Positions 10,701 through 21,400 of a stretch of 64,000 nt of DNA are shown here, one piece after another. The position numbers and the translations under genes are program-made. Source of the stretch: a bacterium. Lineage in GTDB: Bacteria; Bacteroidota; Bacteroidia; Chitinophagales; Saprospiraceae. The stretch's first letter is position 1. Every line of letters begins with the position of its first letter. Location of the stretch: positions 16,587 to 80,586 of the forward strand of contig JANSXW010000010.1 of assembly GCA_024742755.1 (NCBI GenBank). Direction: 5' to 3'. Under the pieces are notes generated by a model, which searched no databases, was not told the origin of the DNA, and saw nothing but the letters and a program-made list of their open reading frames with translations.

Positions 10701-11344
10701 CCTTTGGCGGCAAACACCGCATCCTTCTTTTCCGAGATGTAAAACTGGTACAGCCAGCCGATGATTTCCACATTTTGGGCGGCTTCCGGCGGCATGCCGT
10801 CGCGTACATCCTGCACGATGCTGCGGGCGCTGAGCAGGTCATTGGGCACGAGCAACTCCGTATAGTCCTGCAGCCGCTGAAACATAAAAGGCATGGCGCT
10901 GTGCCATTGGTTGCAGGCCGCGATTAGCAGCAGTTGGTAAGCTTCATTCTGCGGGTCGGGCGAAGGCAGCTCGCCATTGAGCAGCTGAAAGACCCGCTTG
11001 CGGTCCACCGTCAGCTCCTCCCCGATCAACCCCCGCTTGGCCTGCTGCAGGATTTCCGGCAGGGTCTCCCCATCGGCCGGGCTGAGCACCCGCGGGCGGG
11101 TGTAGTCATTGGCATCCATAAACCGCAATGCCACGAGGCGGTTGAACCAGGTGTAGGCCACTTCCTCCATCAGGGCGGCCTTCCCTTTGGCCTTCAGCGC
11201 TTGCGCCAGTTGGTCCACCTGTTGGCTGCGCTCCCGCCGCTCGATGCTATCGGTATTCAGCACCTGTTCCAGCCGGTTGCTGATTTGTTCGAGCAGCTTG
11301 CGGCGTGCGGCTTGGGCGAAGGATTTTAGGGTGGTGGTTTGCAT
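7742..11344 (-). CDS. pglX: BREX adenine-specific DNA methyltransferase PglX
   Basis: SAM motif DQACGSGHILLYAFELL, catalytic NPPY (CVVDNPPYMGGGKM), about 1200 aa, directly downstream of brxC. Confidence 0.9.
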   Translation of the reverse strand: MQTTTLKSFAQAARRKLLEQISNRLEQVLNTDSIERRERSQQVDQLAQALKAKGKAALMEEVAYTWFNRLVALRFMDANDYTRPRVLSPADGETLPEILQQAKRGLIGEELTVDRKRVFQLLNGELPSPDPQNEAYQLLLIAACNQWHSAMPFMFQRLQDYTELLVPNDLLSARSIVQDVRDGMPPEAAQNVEIIGWLYQFYISEKKDAVFAAKGRVAPEDLPAATQLFTPRWIVEYMVQNTLGKLWLQNRPNSGLRAHMRYYIDSPAAQAADFLRIDSVTDIHFLDQACGSGHILLYAFELLTLMYEEEGYNKSEIPQLILENNLRGFEIDERAAQLAGFALMMKARAYHRRIFRKNIRPHILQFQDLPLSTEETAAALEACGITPTEALSSDLQHLQQATNLGSLIQPQAEAGEIRRARQVVVERAQTNDIFLRTQLQHLANALQQLQELGEQMHCVVDNPPYMGGGKMNPELSKWVKQHYPKAKDDLMVCFMQRAQEQVLPFGLIGMINLPSWMFLSSFEKYRKDMLQQVQIDTLLHLGRGIFGSDFGSVAFTMVNRAADDMPGIYRRLFKKHVQVRSVDKIEKLFLDQDYGFYHARQQDFQKIPGSPIGYWLSEEVVNLFQSEQSIEKYVSLKKGLSTSDNGRFLRFWAEIGIDRLDFSLKEIKDAEQSNKKWFPCNKGGDFRKWYGNQEYVINWEKNGFELKGLKPKSVIRSPQYYFQEYISWNKVTSGSFSSRLFPNGFVPIDATSGAYPKREINLLGLLGLVNSNFFSGVISKISPTLNFEISHIASTPVKEQVFEEIGINLSADCISIAHTDWDAHETSWDFQRHPLLTGASTLSEAYATYQAHWGAQFAQLHAQEEELNRIFIDLYGLQAELSPEVPLEDITILQQELDRKALKAATTKLSKRQDCPVGSAARQQFVQEALVFDDQEVIAQFLSYAVGCMMGRYSLDKEGLILANAGDGLPEYWDKTGTSPGTATFLPDEDGIIPLLAEDYFPDDVAGRFRRFLEAAFGPEQFEANLQFVENALGRDIRSYFVREFYKDHLQRYKKRPIYWLFSSPGKHFQALVYLHRYRPDTVSRLLNDYVRDFIRKLEAQRSTLVSITLKADVSPREQTQAQKDIDKIDAILEDVRQYERDILYPLAARKLPLDLDDGVLVNYNKMGSAVLTVTSLNDAKARKKVEGFDWVEFDWGVVV

Positions 11345-11396
11345 GGGTGGTTAGGGTTCTGTTAGGTTTAGGAAAATGACTTTAGCTCAAATTGAT

Positions 11397-14300
11397 TTAC
11401 AACAAAATATCCCGGTCCTTCCCCAGCTGTTCCAAATAAGCTGCCCGCAGCTTTTCCAGGTAAGCGTCTACCTCTTCGGGCGTGCGCAGATGAGGGCGCG
11501 GGAAGTGCACTTTTATCGTACTGGCCCGGATAAATTCCCGCCGCTGCTGCACCGGACGGGTAGCCGCCGGTGTGCCCTGATCGGCTTTATTGGCAACCTC
11601 CGGTGTACGGCTTGCCGGTTCAGGAGGGGGGGCCGACATCTGGTACAAGTTGGTCAGGCAGTGTGCGTACTGTTTTTCTTCAAACTGCCGCACGAAATCC
11701 CGAAGGTTCGCAATGTGCTTGCTCCGGTCAATCTCCCCCATAGCCAGGTCAAAGGGGCGTAGCAGTTCTGCCTGCTGGCTTTCCGAAAGGCTTTCAAAGC
11801 GATCTACCTGATAGAGCTTTTCGCGGAGTTCCTGAATGACTGCCCGCGCCTCATTCTTTTCCGCTTCGAGGGTATCGCGGAGCAACTGCCGGCATTTGTC
11901 CAGTTGCTCTTTGGCCAGTTGCATCTTGTTGCCCAGGTAGGGGCGGGGCTCGCCTGCCACTACTTGTAAAGCCTGCAGCTCCTCCTGATCGATATACTGA
12001 TTATTGGCCTGCCCTCTGTCCAGGAAAAGGTTGATATCCTCAAATATCTTCCGCTGCTGCCCGGCCATAAAAGACTTAATGGGGTCAACGGTATCCTCCT
12101 TGATGTCGATAAGGCTATCCTCGATCGCCTCCAACTGATCAAAGTACTTATTGTAGTTGGTGGAAGCCAGCTGATCGAGCTGCCGGGTATAGTCCTCCAG
12201 CACGTTCAGGAAAGCAAACCGGTCTTTTTCCCGGAGCAGTTGCCTCAATGCTGTAGCTTCCTCCCGGAGCCTTTTCTGAAAAGCTACCGCAGCGTCTTTT
12301 GGGTCATTCCCGTGATTGGATTCGTTGAAAAGTTCCCGGTGCAGGTCCTTGAGCCTTTTTAGAGCACGGGCATCTACCTCCGGCAGCGGCTCCACAATAG
12401 TTTGGGGGCGCAGGCGAATGTTGGTCATATTGTTGAATGCGGCCTCGTGGCCGACCAGCTCTCCGTTTTCTTTCAACTCTACCTTGTTGCGGGCCATTAG
12501 GCGGGCCAGCAGGCAAAGCGTCCCCATTTCCGGCCATCCGTAGGGCGCTTTGCTAAATTTGTCGAGCAGGGCAGAAATGGTCAGCCGTTCTCCTTGCCGG
12601 TTGCTTAACAAGGTGTGATCCAGCAGCTCCCGTTCCGCCTCGCTCAGGCTTTCATCGGCATGCCGGAACAGGTCATCCGCCTGACTTTGCAGAATATTTT
12701 TTAAATCAGATTCCGTGTAGCCCTGTTTCAGCATACGCAAGTTGGGGAAAGCGTAGCTGATCAGTTCCTGCAGCCCCTCCGTAATCCGGTTGCGGGCATT
12801 GGAGGAAGCCGGGGCGGAAAGTTCTTCTCCGTTCAGGATGAGCGTTGCCCTGCCCAGCAGGCGTTCTGCCCGGGCAATCAGGCTCTTGTACAGCTGATCA
12901 TTGCTCGACTTTTTGCGTTGCAAAATCTGATGGACCTCCTCTTTCAGCTGATTGGAGGTATTCTGACGGAAGTACTTGTCCACCTGCTTGTACATCCGGA
13001 TATCTTTCAGCAGGCGGTCATCTTCCGGCAGCAGCGCCAGCAGCTCTTTGGTCGCCATGGTGTGGGACTTTAGAATGGCGGGGGCCCCAAAGTGCTCATG
13101 CTGCGGAGTGATGACATTGAGGCTGAGCTCCGAGTCTCTGCCAATCAGATTGCCATCCAGCTTGCGGGCAAAGGCGTAGTCCTGCTGATTCTCCTGATAG
13201 CGGATTTTGGTATCCCGGAAGACGTCCTTGTAGATGACCTGTGCCAGCATCTCATTGACTTCCGTGATATCGATCGGGGTGCTCTTGATTTCATTCTCAA
13301 TGTCTTTTTCGACATTGGTCAGGTATTCATAGTCTTCACCGTTGCGCTGAATGTAGATTTCATGCTCCAGGCGGTTAAGGGCCTCCTGCACCCGCTTTTC
13401 GTGCTGATGAAGGTCTACCTGAAAATCCTCGATCAGCAGGATAGCGATATGCTTGAGCGAAGGACGGAAACTCTTGACGAACTTCACCAGGAACAAGGCT
13501 TTAAGCACCCGTACCATAAATGGGTCATCCACCAGGTTCTTCTCTGCGATCTGCACGGCAGATTGTATTTCGCCCAGCAAAGAGCCCTGAATGCCATCGT
13601 ACATGCGGTCGAAGCTGGCAATCTGAGGCAACTCCATGCCATCCGCAATCATGCTTTTGGCAACATCCTGGAAAACGCCCAGCATGGAGCGCTCCCCTAC
13701 TGACTGATGCTTGCCCTGAAAGGCATTCTGAACCGATAGCCCCCGTATACACTGCTGAAAAAGGGTGAACTGATAAGGCAGAAAAGGATAAGTCCGGAGG
13801 AAATGGGCATCATCCTGATAGCCGCGAAAAGCCGTCCCTCCCTCACTGAAGTGGAACAAGGTTTTGAAGTTGTTCTGTTCTGCTTCGTAGACCGGCTTCA
13901 GCAGGCGTTCTCCTTCCTCGTTTTTGTCGAGCAACCGGCGTTGGATGACCTCATCTACATTCCCGCTGGTAAGATTGACGCGGCAGGCGAAACGGGCCTG
14001 AATTTTAGAGAAGTCATTGCTTTGCTGATCGGATACGGCACCGACCACTGCATCAATGTCCTCCTGAGACGTCACGAATATCCAGGCCTGCCCTTTGCAA
14101 TGGGTGGCTAATGACTCCGCTATAGTCTGCAGGTTGGTCATCAGCTTGGTATTGTCGGCGATGTACTGCCCTACTTCATCCACGAAGAAATTGAGGCGGA
14201 AACCGGGCTCCTGCTGCCCGATGTAATCTTTGACCATCATGGCGAATGATTCAATCGAGACTTTGTAATCATCCCGGTAGCGGTCGATATAGCGAGCGGC

Positions 14301-14957
14301 TTCCTCTTTTGCAATGCCCTTAACGGCAGCCAGGGCACTGGCAAACTCGCCACTGGCCATTTTGAGGCGGTTGCGGCGCTGTTCCCAGCTTCTGCCCCGG
14401 GGGTCAGCCTTCTGAAAAGCCGTTTTAAAGGCCTCATACAGCCCCTCGCTATCGAGGTCGCGCTCCAGCTCAGCCACATAGCCCAGTTTGGGGTAGTAGC
14501 CCTGCATTTCATTGAAGACCTTAACGAATACCGACAAGACCGCATCTTCCTGGTCTTTGCTGATGATATCCGCTTTTTGGTCAATATTGAAGAGGATACT
14601 TTTGGAAGGGATGCCTGCAGCGCGCTGAAGCTCCGCTTTCAACAAGGCATCATCCACTTTTTCGCAAAGCAAATCCGCCGCCTGATGCCCGTCCAGAGCG
14701 CGGTTTTCCAACAGCAGGGACAGCATTTTGAGCAAGTGGGATTTACCGGAGCCAAAGAAGCCACTGATCCAAACGCCATTGATGCCGGCGTATTCGTTGT
14801 AGTAGTCAATAAAATGCTGAGTCAGCTTTTTGCGGACTTCATCCGTAAAGACGTATTCGCGGACTTCTCTGAGCAAGTGCTCGTCGTCGTCGGCTTTGAT
14901 GACGCCCTCAATGGGGCGGGTAATGTCCTGCTTGAAAATGTTTTTTAAATGGGTCAT
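11397..14957 (-). CDS. brxC: BREX P-loop ATPase BrxC
   Basis: MTHLKNIFKQDITRPIEGVIKADDD...GVWISGFFGSGKSHLLKMLSLLLENR; about 1186 aa; context. Confidence 0.92.
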   Translation of the reverse strand: MTHLKNIFKQDITRPIEGVIKADDDEHLLREVREYVFTDEVRKKLTQHFIDYYNEYAGINGVWISGFFGSGKSHLLKMLSLLLENRALDGHQAADLLCEKVDDALLKAELQRAAGIPSKSILFNIDQKADIISKDQEDAVLSVFVKVFNEMQGYYPKLGYVAELERDLDSEGLYEAFKTAFQKADPRGRSWEQRRNRLKMASGEFASALAAVKGIAKEEAARYIDRYRDDYKVSIESFAMMVKDYIGQQEPGFRLNFFVDEVGQYIADNTKLMTNLQTIAESLATHCKGQAWIFVTSQEDIDAVVGAVSDQQSNDFSKIQARFACRVNLTSGNVDEVIQRRLLDKNEEGERLLKPVYEAEQNNFKTLFHFSEGGTAFRGYQDDAHFLRTYPFLPYQFTLFQQCIRGLSVQNAFQGKHQSVGERSMLGVFQDVAKSMIADGMELPQIASFDRMYDGIQGSLLGEIQSAVQIAEKNLVDDPFMVRVLKALFLVKFVKSFRPSLKHIAILLIEDFQVDLHQHEKRVQEALNRLEHEIYIQRNGEDYEYLTNVEKDIENEIKSTPIDITEVNEMLAQVIYKDVFRDTKIRYQENQQDYAFARKLDGNLIGRDSELSLNVITPQHEHFGAPAILKSHTMATKELLALLPEDDRLLKDIRMYKQVDKYFRQNTSNQLKEEVHQILQRKKSSNDQLYKSLIARAERLLGRATLILNGEELSAPASSNARNRITEGLQELISYAFPNLRMLKQGYTESDLKNILQSQADDLFRHADESLSEAERELLDHTLLSNRQGERLTISALLDKFSKAPYGWPEMGTLCLLARLMARNKVELKENGELVGHEAAFNNMTNIRLRPQTIVEPLPEVDARALKRLKDLHRELFNESNHGNDPKDAAVAFQKRLREEATALRQLLREKDRFAFLNVLEDYTRQLDQLASTNYNKYFDQLEAIEDSLIDIKEDTVDPIKSFMAGQQRKIFEDINLFLDRGQANNQYIDQEELQALQVVAGEPRPYLGNKMQLAKEQLDKCRQLLRDTLEAEKNEARAVIQELREKLYQVDRFESLSESQQAELLRPFDLAMGEIDRSKHIANLRDFVRQFEEKQYAHCLTNLYQMSAPPPEPASRTPEVANKADQGTPAATRPVQQRREFIRASTIKVHFPRPHLRTPEEVDAYLEKLRAAYLEQLGKDRDILL

Positions 14958-14983
14958 TTTTCCTGCTGAATTGGTTAGAGCGA

Positions 14984-15583
14984 TTACAGATTGATGTTAT
15001 CAAGATTGAACGCCCGGTAGTAATTATCGTCTTTCAGAGTATCAAACAAGCGCAAGTAAGAGCCACTTCTGGAAGTGACGTAGGCTCCCGGGAAAAACAT
15101 AACCGTGGGAGCTGTTTTTGCTATACGCTGCAGGTTGTTCAGCACATTGTGCGACCGGATGAAGGGAAAAACCTGCCCGACCCCGGTGATGAAAAGCACC
15201 TGATGTGCCCTGGCTTTTATCCGTCGATCTATGGCCGGGATCATTTCCGTTTCCACATCGAGAATGGACTGCATCATTTCGAGGAATTCTGCTTTCGTGC
15301 TTTGTGTTTCTTCCTCAAAAATGTCTTCCAGGCTGTCTTCCTGCTGAATGATTTCTAAAGATAAATCAAAGAGGTTAATTTCCAACGTATCAATGTCCAA
15401 AGTTTTCAGCCGCTTTTGCAGGGCATCGATGGCTTTGACGACTTCATTTTCCTGCGTAGCCGGGTAAGGGGCGATATAAAAGGGGATTTCATTGCCAATG
15501 GCCTCCATTTTCAGGAAGGCCTCCTGCTGAATTTGCCTGAAGTAGTGGTCAAACTTTTCCGAAATTTTCTCCTTTTGCATCAC
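14984..15583 (-). CDS. brxB: BREX protein BrxB (DUF1788)
   Basis: 199 aa, FYIAPYPATQENEVVKAIDALQKRL, position between brxA and brxC. Confidence 0.88.
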   Translation of the reverse strand: MMQKEKISEKFDHYFRQIQQEAFLKMEAIGNEIPFYIAPYPATQENEVVKAIDALQKRLKTLDIDTLEINLFDLSLEIIQQEDSLEDIFEEETQSTKAEFLEMMQSILDVETEMIPAIDRRIKARAHQVLFITGVGQVFPFIRSHNVLNNLQRIAKTAPTVMFFPGAYVTSRSGSYLRLFDTLKDDNYYRAFNLDNINL

Positions 15584-16212
15584 TTTATACGGTTGATAAA
15601 CTGCCTGATATCCCGGTCGGCGACCAGCAAATAGCGCAGCAGTTTAGGGTCTTCGTCAATCAGTGCCTCGGCTACATAGGTGGTCACTACGGGTGGTGTA
15701 ATGACCCGTTCTTCACGGTTGTTGACCACGCCGGCTTCCTCCATCATTCTGTACAGCCGTGACCGCAGTTTTTGATAAGTCGAATCACTGACTTGCTGCA
15801 GCTTTTGCTCTTTGAGGGTCTGTGCCTCCAGGAAAGCGGTGTAATCTGATTCATGCACGATATACTCAAAAGCCTGAATTTTATTGAGCAGGACCTCCAG
15901 TGTAAATGCCCCGATAAACGGATACACCTTGCATACCGCCACCCAAAGCAGCTGCTGCTGTTCTGTGAAGGTACCTTCCGCGAGGCGTTCCAGTTGCAGG
16001 GGCGTCATCTCTTTTAACCGGGTGCGCACCTCATAGAAGGACCGCACGGTTGTTTTCAGCTGGTTCTTTTGCAGGGCATTTTCTCCAACGACCGCTTCCT
16101 GTACAGCCTCCCAGTCCTGTGTATCCGCGTACAACTGTGCGATTTTGATGCTTTCCTCCACCTGTAGGGCAGCACCGGAAAAGGACAGTCTGTACGGACG
16201 GGACGCAGCCAT
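15580..16212 (-). CDS. brxA: BREX inner-membrane-type protein BrxA (DUF1819)
   Basis: 210 aa, YRLSFSGAALQVEESIKIAQLY, 4-bp overlap with brxB. Confidence 0.88.
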   Translation of the reverse strand: MAASRPYRLSFSGAALQVEESIKIAQLYADTQDWEAVQEAVVGENALQKNQLKTTVRSFYEVRTRLKEMTPLQLERLAEGTFTEQQQLLWVAVCKVYPFIGAFTLEVLLNKIQAFEYIVHESDYTAFLEAQTLKEQKLQQVSDSTYQKLRSRLYRMMEEAGVVNNREERVITPPVVTTYVAEALIDEDPKLLRYLLVADRDIRQFINRIK

Positions 16213-16252
16213 TTACTTCTGTTTTTGTGCCGCCCAATATAGGCAATTGCCG

Positions 16253-18412
16253 CTAATCGAAGGTGATTTGGCTTAAATCAGGGAGGGTACTGCTATCTGG
16301 TTTTTCTGCCATCGTCGCGTACTCCCGGAGCAATTTAAAGGGGAAGGGCAAAACCGTGGGAGCGTTGATGCGGACGAAATCCACGGCCAGGGTTTCCAAC
16401 AGGAAGTCACTGAGCAAACGGCTATTGTCAACCGGCTTCAGCTTGCGCACCACATTCCCGTTTGGAAACCGCCCCTTCGTCTCCTTCATCCGGGTATTGA
16501 CCCAGTAACATAGCGCCCCGTTTTCTTCATAAGTATGCAAATCGACCAGTGCTTTTGAATAGCGGCCAGTGGCTTCTTTGCTTTTGAAAGGGTGCTTCAG
16601 CCAGTAGCCGAACTTCTGGTGAAAAGCTTTGGCGTAGCCAATCTTTGCCTTCGATTTACCGCGAATGCATCGCTTCAGCTCCGTCAATGCAATGGTTTGC
16701 CCTGTTTTAACACCCGCAAGGTATTGCTGCAAGTCTGGCAAATCACTTCCATTGGCATTCAGGTACTGCGCTGTAAACGATTTTACGTCTTCTGCCGGCA
16801 CATCAACGCCTTCGATCTTGATGCCGGCCATTATTTCTTTGTGTATCCCATCCAGGTTAGGGAATGCGCGCATATCCGTTTGCTGAATCACATTGAGGTT
16901 GCCCTCCTCATCAAGAATAACGCCTTCTATGGGTTGTCCTCCCCTTGGGTATTTGTCAAAAATGGCGGTCAGTTTGGAATGAAAAGCTTCCGTGAACAGA
17001 TCTCTGGTCAGGCTACTGAAATTCATCTGCCCATCCGGATGGATGGATAGAAAATGGAAAACAGGCTCCTGCTTATCTTCTTCTTCCTTCAGGACAAAGC
17101 TCCAGGTACCTGAGGCTTGGAGCCTGCCCCAGTCAAACACGGTCATTTGGCGTTGGGCAATATCGTATTTCAAGTGCAGCTCTGTGACGAGCTTGGCGAT
17201 AAATGCTTTGCTATTGCTTTCGGCTCCTTTAAACTCTTGCAGGGTAAATTGCTGGGTGGCGCATTCCGGTGTGGCTTTGAATTGTTCATAGCGGTCTATC
17301 TCCTCTTTCTCCCGCTGATAGTACGCTACATCATTGTTCATGACAAAGTTGAGCGCCTTTGGATCAGCATGACGGGTTGACCGGGCAGACAGCCCGAAGT
17401 GCTCCTGCAAAGCATCTTTGAACTGTTTCTCCGCTTTTGCATCATTGGTGTTATTGATAAACCTTACAGGTACATTCCGAAGCACATTGGTACGGTCGGT
17501 AGCCGACTTTTCAAAATGCACCGATTCCACAGCAGTTTCAGGCTTGCACACTTGCTGCAGGCCAAAGTAGCCTCGAAATTTAGGCAGAAAAGCCTCGAAG
17601 TAGAGTTCGTTGAAAAGAGCGATTTTGGTGGTGCTGTACTTCTTGGGGTTTAGAGAAAAGAAATCAATCCGGTTCTTTTTGTTTTTCCCCTTTATCAACC
17701 TCGCACATTTCGGGCGGCGATTCACATAGCGGTCTTTTAGGGGCACCTTTCCATCGAGCGCTTCATTGTAGCGTTTGAACCGGTCTGTAGCTGGGTCAAA
17801 CAGAAACTGTTCTTTGCTCCATAGTTTTTTCCGCTCTTTTTCGCTCGCCCGGCAGTATTTGTCCAGAGCGAGGTCCTCATGCCGGTTGAGAGAAGTGAAT
17901 GTCCGGGTGTGCAACTGTATGGTAAAGTCTGGCTTAACTTCAACTTCCATCGCGATCCTGCTTTGATCAGGCTTATTGGTAAAATCGCTGTCAGCAGAAG
18001 TGATGAACAGCCGCCCGGTTACGTTGTGATAGCGGTACCGGTGATGGTCGGAGTTGGGGGCAGCATTGAGGAACAGCTGAAATAGTTTGTGTTTTTGCCG
18101 GATATGTTGTGGCCGCTCTACAAGGTCTATGGTACAATCAATTTTTTGGCTTACCTCACTCAACCGGCCTAAATAACCGTTCTCCGGCAGGTCATTTGTA
18201 CGAAAAAGCAGGAATGCTTCATTCCCCCACATGAAGCAGGCAGACTGCAAAATGCCTTGAAATTGCTCAGGCAAGGCATCCAAAAAGTCACCGATGTCCT
18301 CATAGGAAAGCCAATGCTCCCCTTTTCGCTTCATGAGAAGGATGGTAAAGTCCTTAATAATCTTTCGGTAGTCCGGCGTAACTTCAAAGGCATTGAAATA
18401 CAAGTGGTTCAT
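16253..18412 (-). CDS. Uncharacterised 719-aa protein in BREX-like operon
   Basis: Long ORF, 4-bp overlap (ATGA) with upstream helicase gene; no family recognised. Confidence 0.85.
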   Translation of the reverse strand: MNHLYFNAFEVTPDYRKIIKDFTILLMKRKGEHWLSYEDIGDFLDALPEQFQGILQSACFMWGNEAFLLFRTNDLPENGYLGRLSEVSQKIDCTIDLVERPQHIRQKHKLFQLFLNAAPNSDHHRYRYHNVTGRLFITSADSDFTNKPDQSRIAMEVEVKPDFTIQLHTRTFTSLNRHEDLALDKYCRASEKERKKLWSKEQFLFDPATDRFKRYNEALDGKVPLKDRYVNRRPKCARLIKGKNKKNRIDFFSLNPKKYSTTKIALFNELYFEAFLPKFRGYFGLQQVCKPETAVESVHFEKSATDRTNVLRNVPVRFINNTNDAKAEKQFKDALQEHFGLSARSTRHADPKALNFVMNNDVAYYQREKEEIDRYEQFKATPECATQQFTLQEFKGAESNSKAFIAKLVTELHLKYDIAQRQMTVFDWGRLQASGTWSFVLKEEEDKQEPVFHFLSIHPDGQMNFSSLTRDLFTEAFHSKLTAIFDKYPRGGQPIEGVILDEEGNLNVIQQTDMRAFPNLDGIHKEIMAGIKIEGVDVPAEDVKSFTAQYLNANGSDLPDLQQYLAGVKTGQTIALTELKRCIRGKSKAKIGYAKAFHQKFGYWLKHPFKSKEATGRYSKALVDLHTYEENGALCYWVNTRMKETKGRFPNGNVVRKLKPVDNSRLLSDFLLETLAVDFVRINAPTVLPFPFKLLREYATMAEKPDSSTLPDLSQITFD

Positions 18413-21400
18413 AGCTTCATAATTTTATCGTAAATGAATTGCAGGTGTTCTTCCAGCACTACTCCCTGGTCCAGGTCTAATAATCCCGGGACTTCAATGA
18501 TCCCATCCTCTCCGGTTACCGGCTGATAATCCGGAGCAGGGGAGACGATGTTGACAATGATTGCTCCTTTGCCACCAACCTCTTCCAGCTTTTTCCTTAT
18601 CTTCTCTTTCTGTGCCCGGGCATCCACCCGTGTGCCTGCACCCCAATATTTAAAGTCCAGGTACATCCCATTATCCGTTACCGCATCGAAGCGCTCGTAG
18701 TGCTCCGGAGGGAGCGGGCGGCAGGAGATGCCGTGTTTTTCCAACAGGTGCGCCCCAATTGCTTCTCCTAATGCGCCCAGATAAATATTTTGGAAGGTAG
18801 GCGGGGATACCATGCGCTCATTGGCTTGGAACTCCATCGCGTATCCTTTCTGCTCGAATAGCATTTGGACCGTCCTGATTTTCATGAGCTCCGGAAGGCG
18901 GGCCGCATCTTCAGAGGCAGATTTACCAGATTCCTGATTAAAGGAAATGGAAAGGTCGTTTTTAAAATCGCTGCGGGTCCGATAGTTGTACATCCTGAGC
19001 CGTTCCCCCCCAGGGTGAGCGATGTAGAACCGCACCAAACCATTCCTCAGGACTCTTTCTTTTGAATCTGTGGGATATTTCAGCACCTGCGTCCTCAAAC
19101 CTTCCCAAAAATCCATCTCGTTTTGTTGCCAGATACGCCTCCGTGACAGCTTCCTTAGCAAGGTCGCCGTCTGAATAGAGGTGCTGACATTCTGATTGCG
19201 GATCTTTTCGGTCGGGTCAGTTGGATTGCCTTGTTGTTGCCCCTGCGCATGTTGTTGCAGCGCCTCAAACTCCCGCACCAGCAAATGCCCCTCTGCGCTG
19301 AATTGGCTAAGGTACCGTGCGAGGTTTTGATCGTAAAGCAAATGCGTAACCGGCGGTTTTAGCCGGGTACGGGACAAGCGCCCTACCGCCTGAATGATCA
19401 CCCGGCAAAAATGGGCTACGACAGATTCGCTTTCCCGGACTGAGCCGCTGTTGAGTACCGCATACTTATTCAGCTTACGCCCAAAGATATAGCGAACCCT
19501 TGCACTTTTCTGCTCCTGGCTTATGGCGCCCCCGGCCTCCAGATAAGCGACTTCAAAAAGGTAATGAATCAGGTCGGTATCACTAATGGCCTCCCCGCTT
19601 CTGAAATAGGCTAAAAGGTGGGTAGGTTGTTCCAGGTATATACCATCGTAGTCTTTTTTCCCATCTCCGTAAGCCAAATCGTTGACGGCTACGACTTTCT
19701 GTCCGGGATGCGGCTCGTACTGAATATTTTGCCCCGCCCCCATAGTTTGATAGGTGGATACAACGAAGGCGTCATGCCCCTTTTTCAAATGCTCGCAAAT
19801 GCGCTCAAAGCTGTGTTCAAACCCACTGCTGTCCACAATATAAAGTGTTGAGGACACTTCCTGCTTTGCCTGTTCCTCCGTCTCCTTCAGGTAGCACATA
19901 CGAACTTCTGTAAGTATGCTGGTGAGCACTTCTTCCGTGAAGTCATCGTTTTGCCCCTTACGGGGCAGCTTGTTGAGCAGGCAAAGAAAGGAATGGCAAT
20001 CCTCATCCTGGATAAACCGGGCGTAAGCCATCCCCAGCTTGATGTAGCGGCTTGTAGCGTAGGCTCCCTGATCCTCCGGCAGTTGATGGGCAAGTGTTTT
20101 ATAAACCTCTTTACCTGCTCCGGGCAGTAGTGCTTTAAGCGCAAGCGCCCGGTCCACAGGACAGCTGATGGCTTCTACCCTGATCTCATGCCGGCCGGCT
20201 TGAGCATAACGCTCCCGGAATGCCGATTCCAATGCAGCTGCTTCATCAGGCAGCAGCGCATAGAAACGGCTTTGAAGGTGAGCCCGCAGAAACGCCAGCG
20301 AATAATTGGACAGAGGGGCATCGAATCCTGCCGTAGCTGAAATACCGATAACCAAAGCCCGCTGACAAAGCCCCAGCATCCAGCGCTCAGGCGTAGTGAG
20401 GGTATCCGCAAACCGGAGCTTGGTGTTGGCATCATGTGCCTGACTATTGAGCAGATCGAAGTAGCGAAAGCCTTGCCCCAGAGGCGATTCATCCATCAGA
20501 TCTCCCCGGCTCAGCCCCGCTGCAAAAGTCCTTTGCGTGATAAAATCCTCAAAAAACCGATGGGTCGGCACGTCGTTGATATCAAAAACCTCCAGGCAGG
20601 TGCGGATGGCATTACCAGACGACATGCGCTCTTCGGTTTCGGGCCTTTTGCTATGAACGCTTTGGTATACCCTAGACAAATCCCCTACGAAATAGGCAAA
20701 CATCCAAATGAACCCTTTAAGTTTGTTGAGCAAAAACAAAAGGTCCTCCTGCTGGGTCTCCGGGGGCTCCGGCTGCGTATGGATATAATTGGTGGCATCC
20801 GCCTTGTTGGGGTCAACTTTCAGGTAAGCCCGGTTATCCCCTACAAAAGTATGATAGCGATAATCGTGGAACAGGAATGCACGGTCCTGCGCTGTTGCCG
20901 GCCGGAGCAGAAAATGATAGTCAAAATGGAATCCGGAACGAATGGCCTGCGCTTCTGCCTTTAGGCGGTCAAACCTATCCTGCAAATAGTTCAATTCCTG
21001 TTCTGTAATCATTGGCTGTAAGCGAGACGTTGGCAAACTACGGGCATCCACCCCTCTTGCGATTCTGACGAACAGCCCCAAAATATCCTGAGTATATCGT
21101 TCGGTGTGTTCTACGATCGCGTCTTGAATGTGCTGTTTGCTGGCATCAAACTCATCGATAAAAACGACGTTGTTCTCTACAATCCCGGATGTCGCGATCT
21201 GTATAGCGGGCCCGATAATGGTATCCAACTGTGTATAAAACTTCCGAACCGTAGAAAAGAATACACGCTTTTCGAAAACCGCAACAATAGGATAGAGCTC
21301 TTCCACCCACCTTAGATTCTTGTCCGAACGAAGTTGATTTAGGCGGCCCTTCGCCTCAGATTGCCCCTTGAGCTTAGGCTTCAGATAAGCCTTTAGTGCA

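Noticed and set aside
10259-11329. + strand ORFs of 222 and 131 aa opposite pglX
   Set aside because: Antisense shadows; no recognisable domain.
13092-13703. 203-aa + strand ORF opposite brxC
   Set aside because: Antisense shadow of BrxC.
16253-18412. 719-aa protein as PglZ
   Set aside because: No alkaline-phosphatase-superfamily PglZ motifs recognised by eye; left as unknown.
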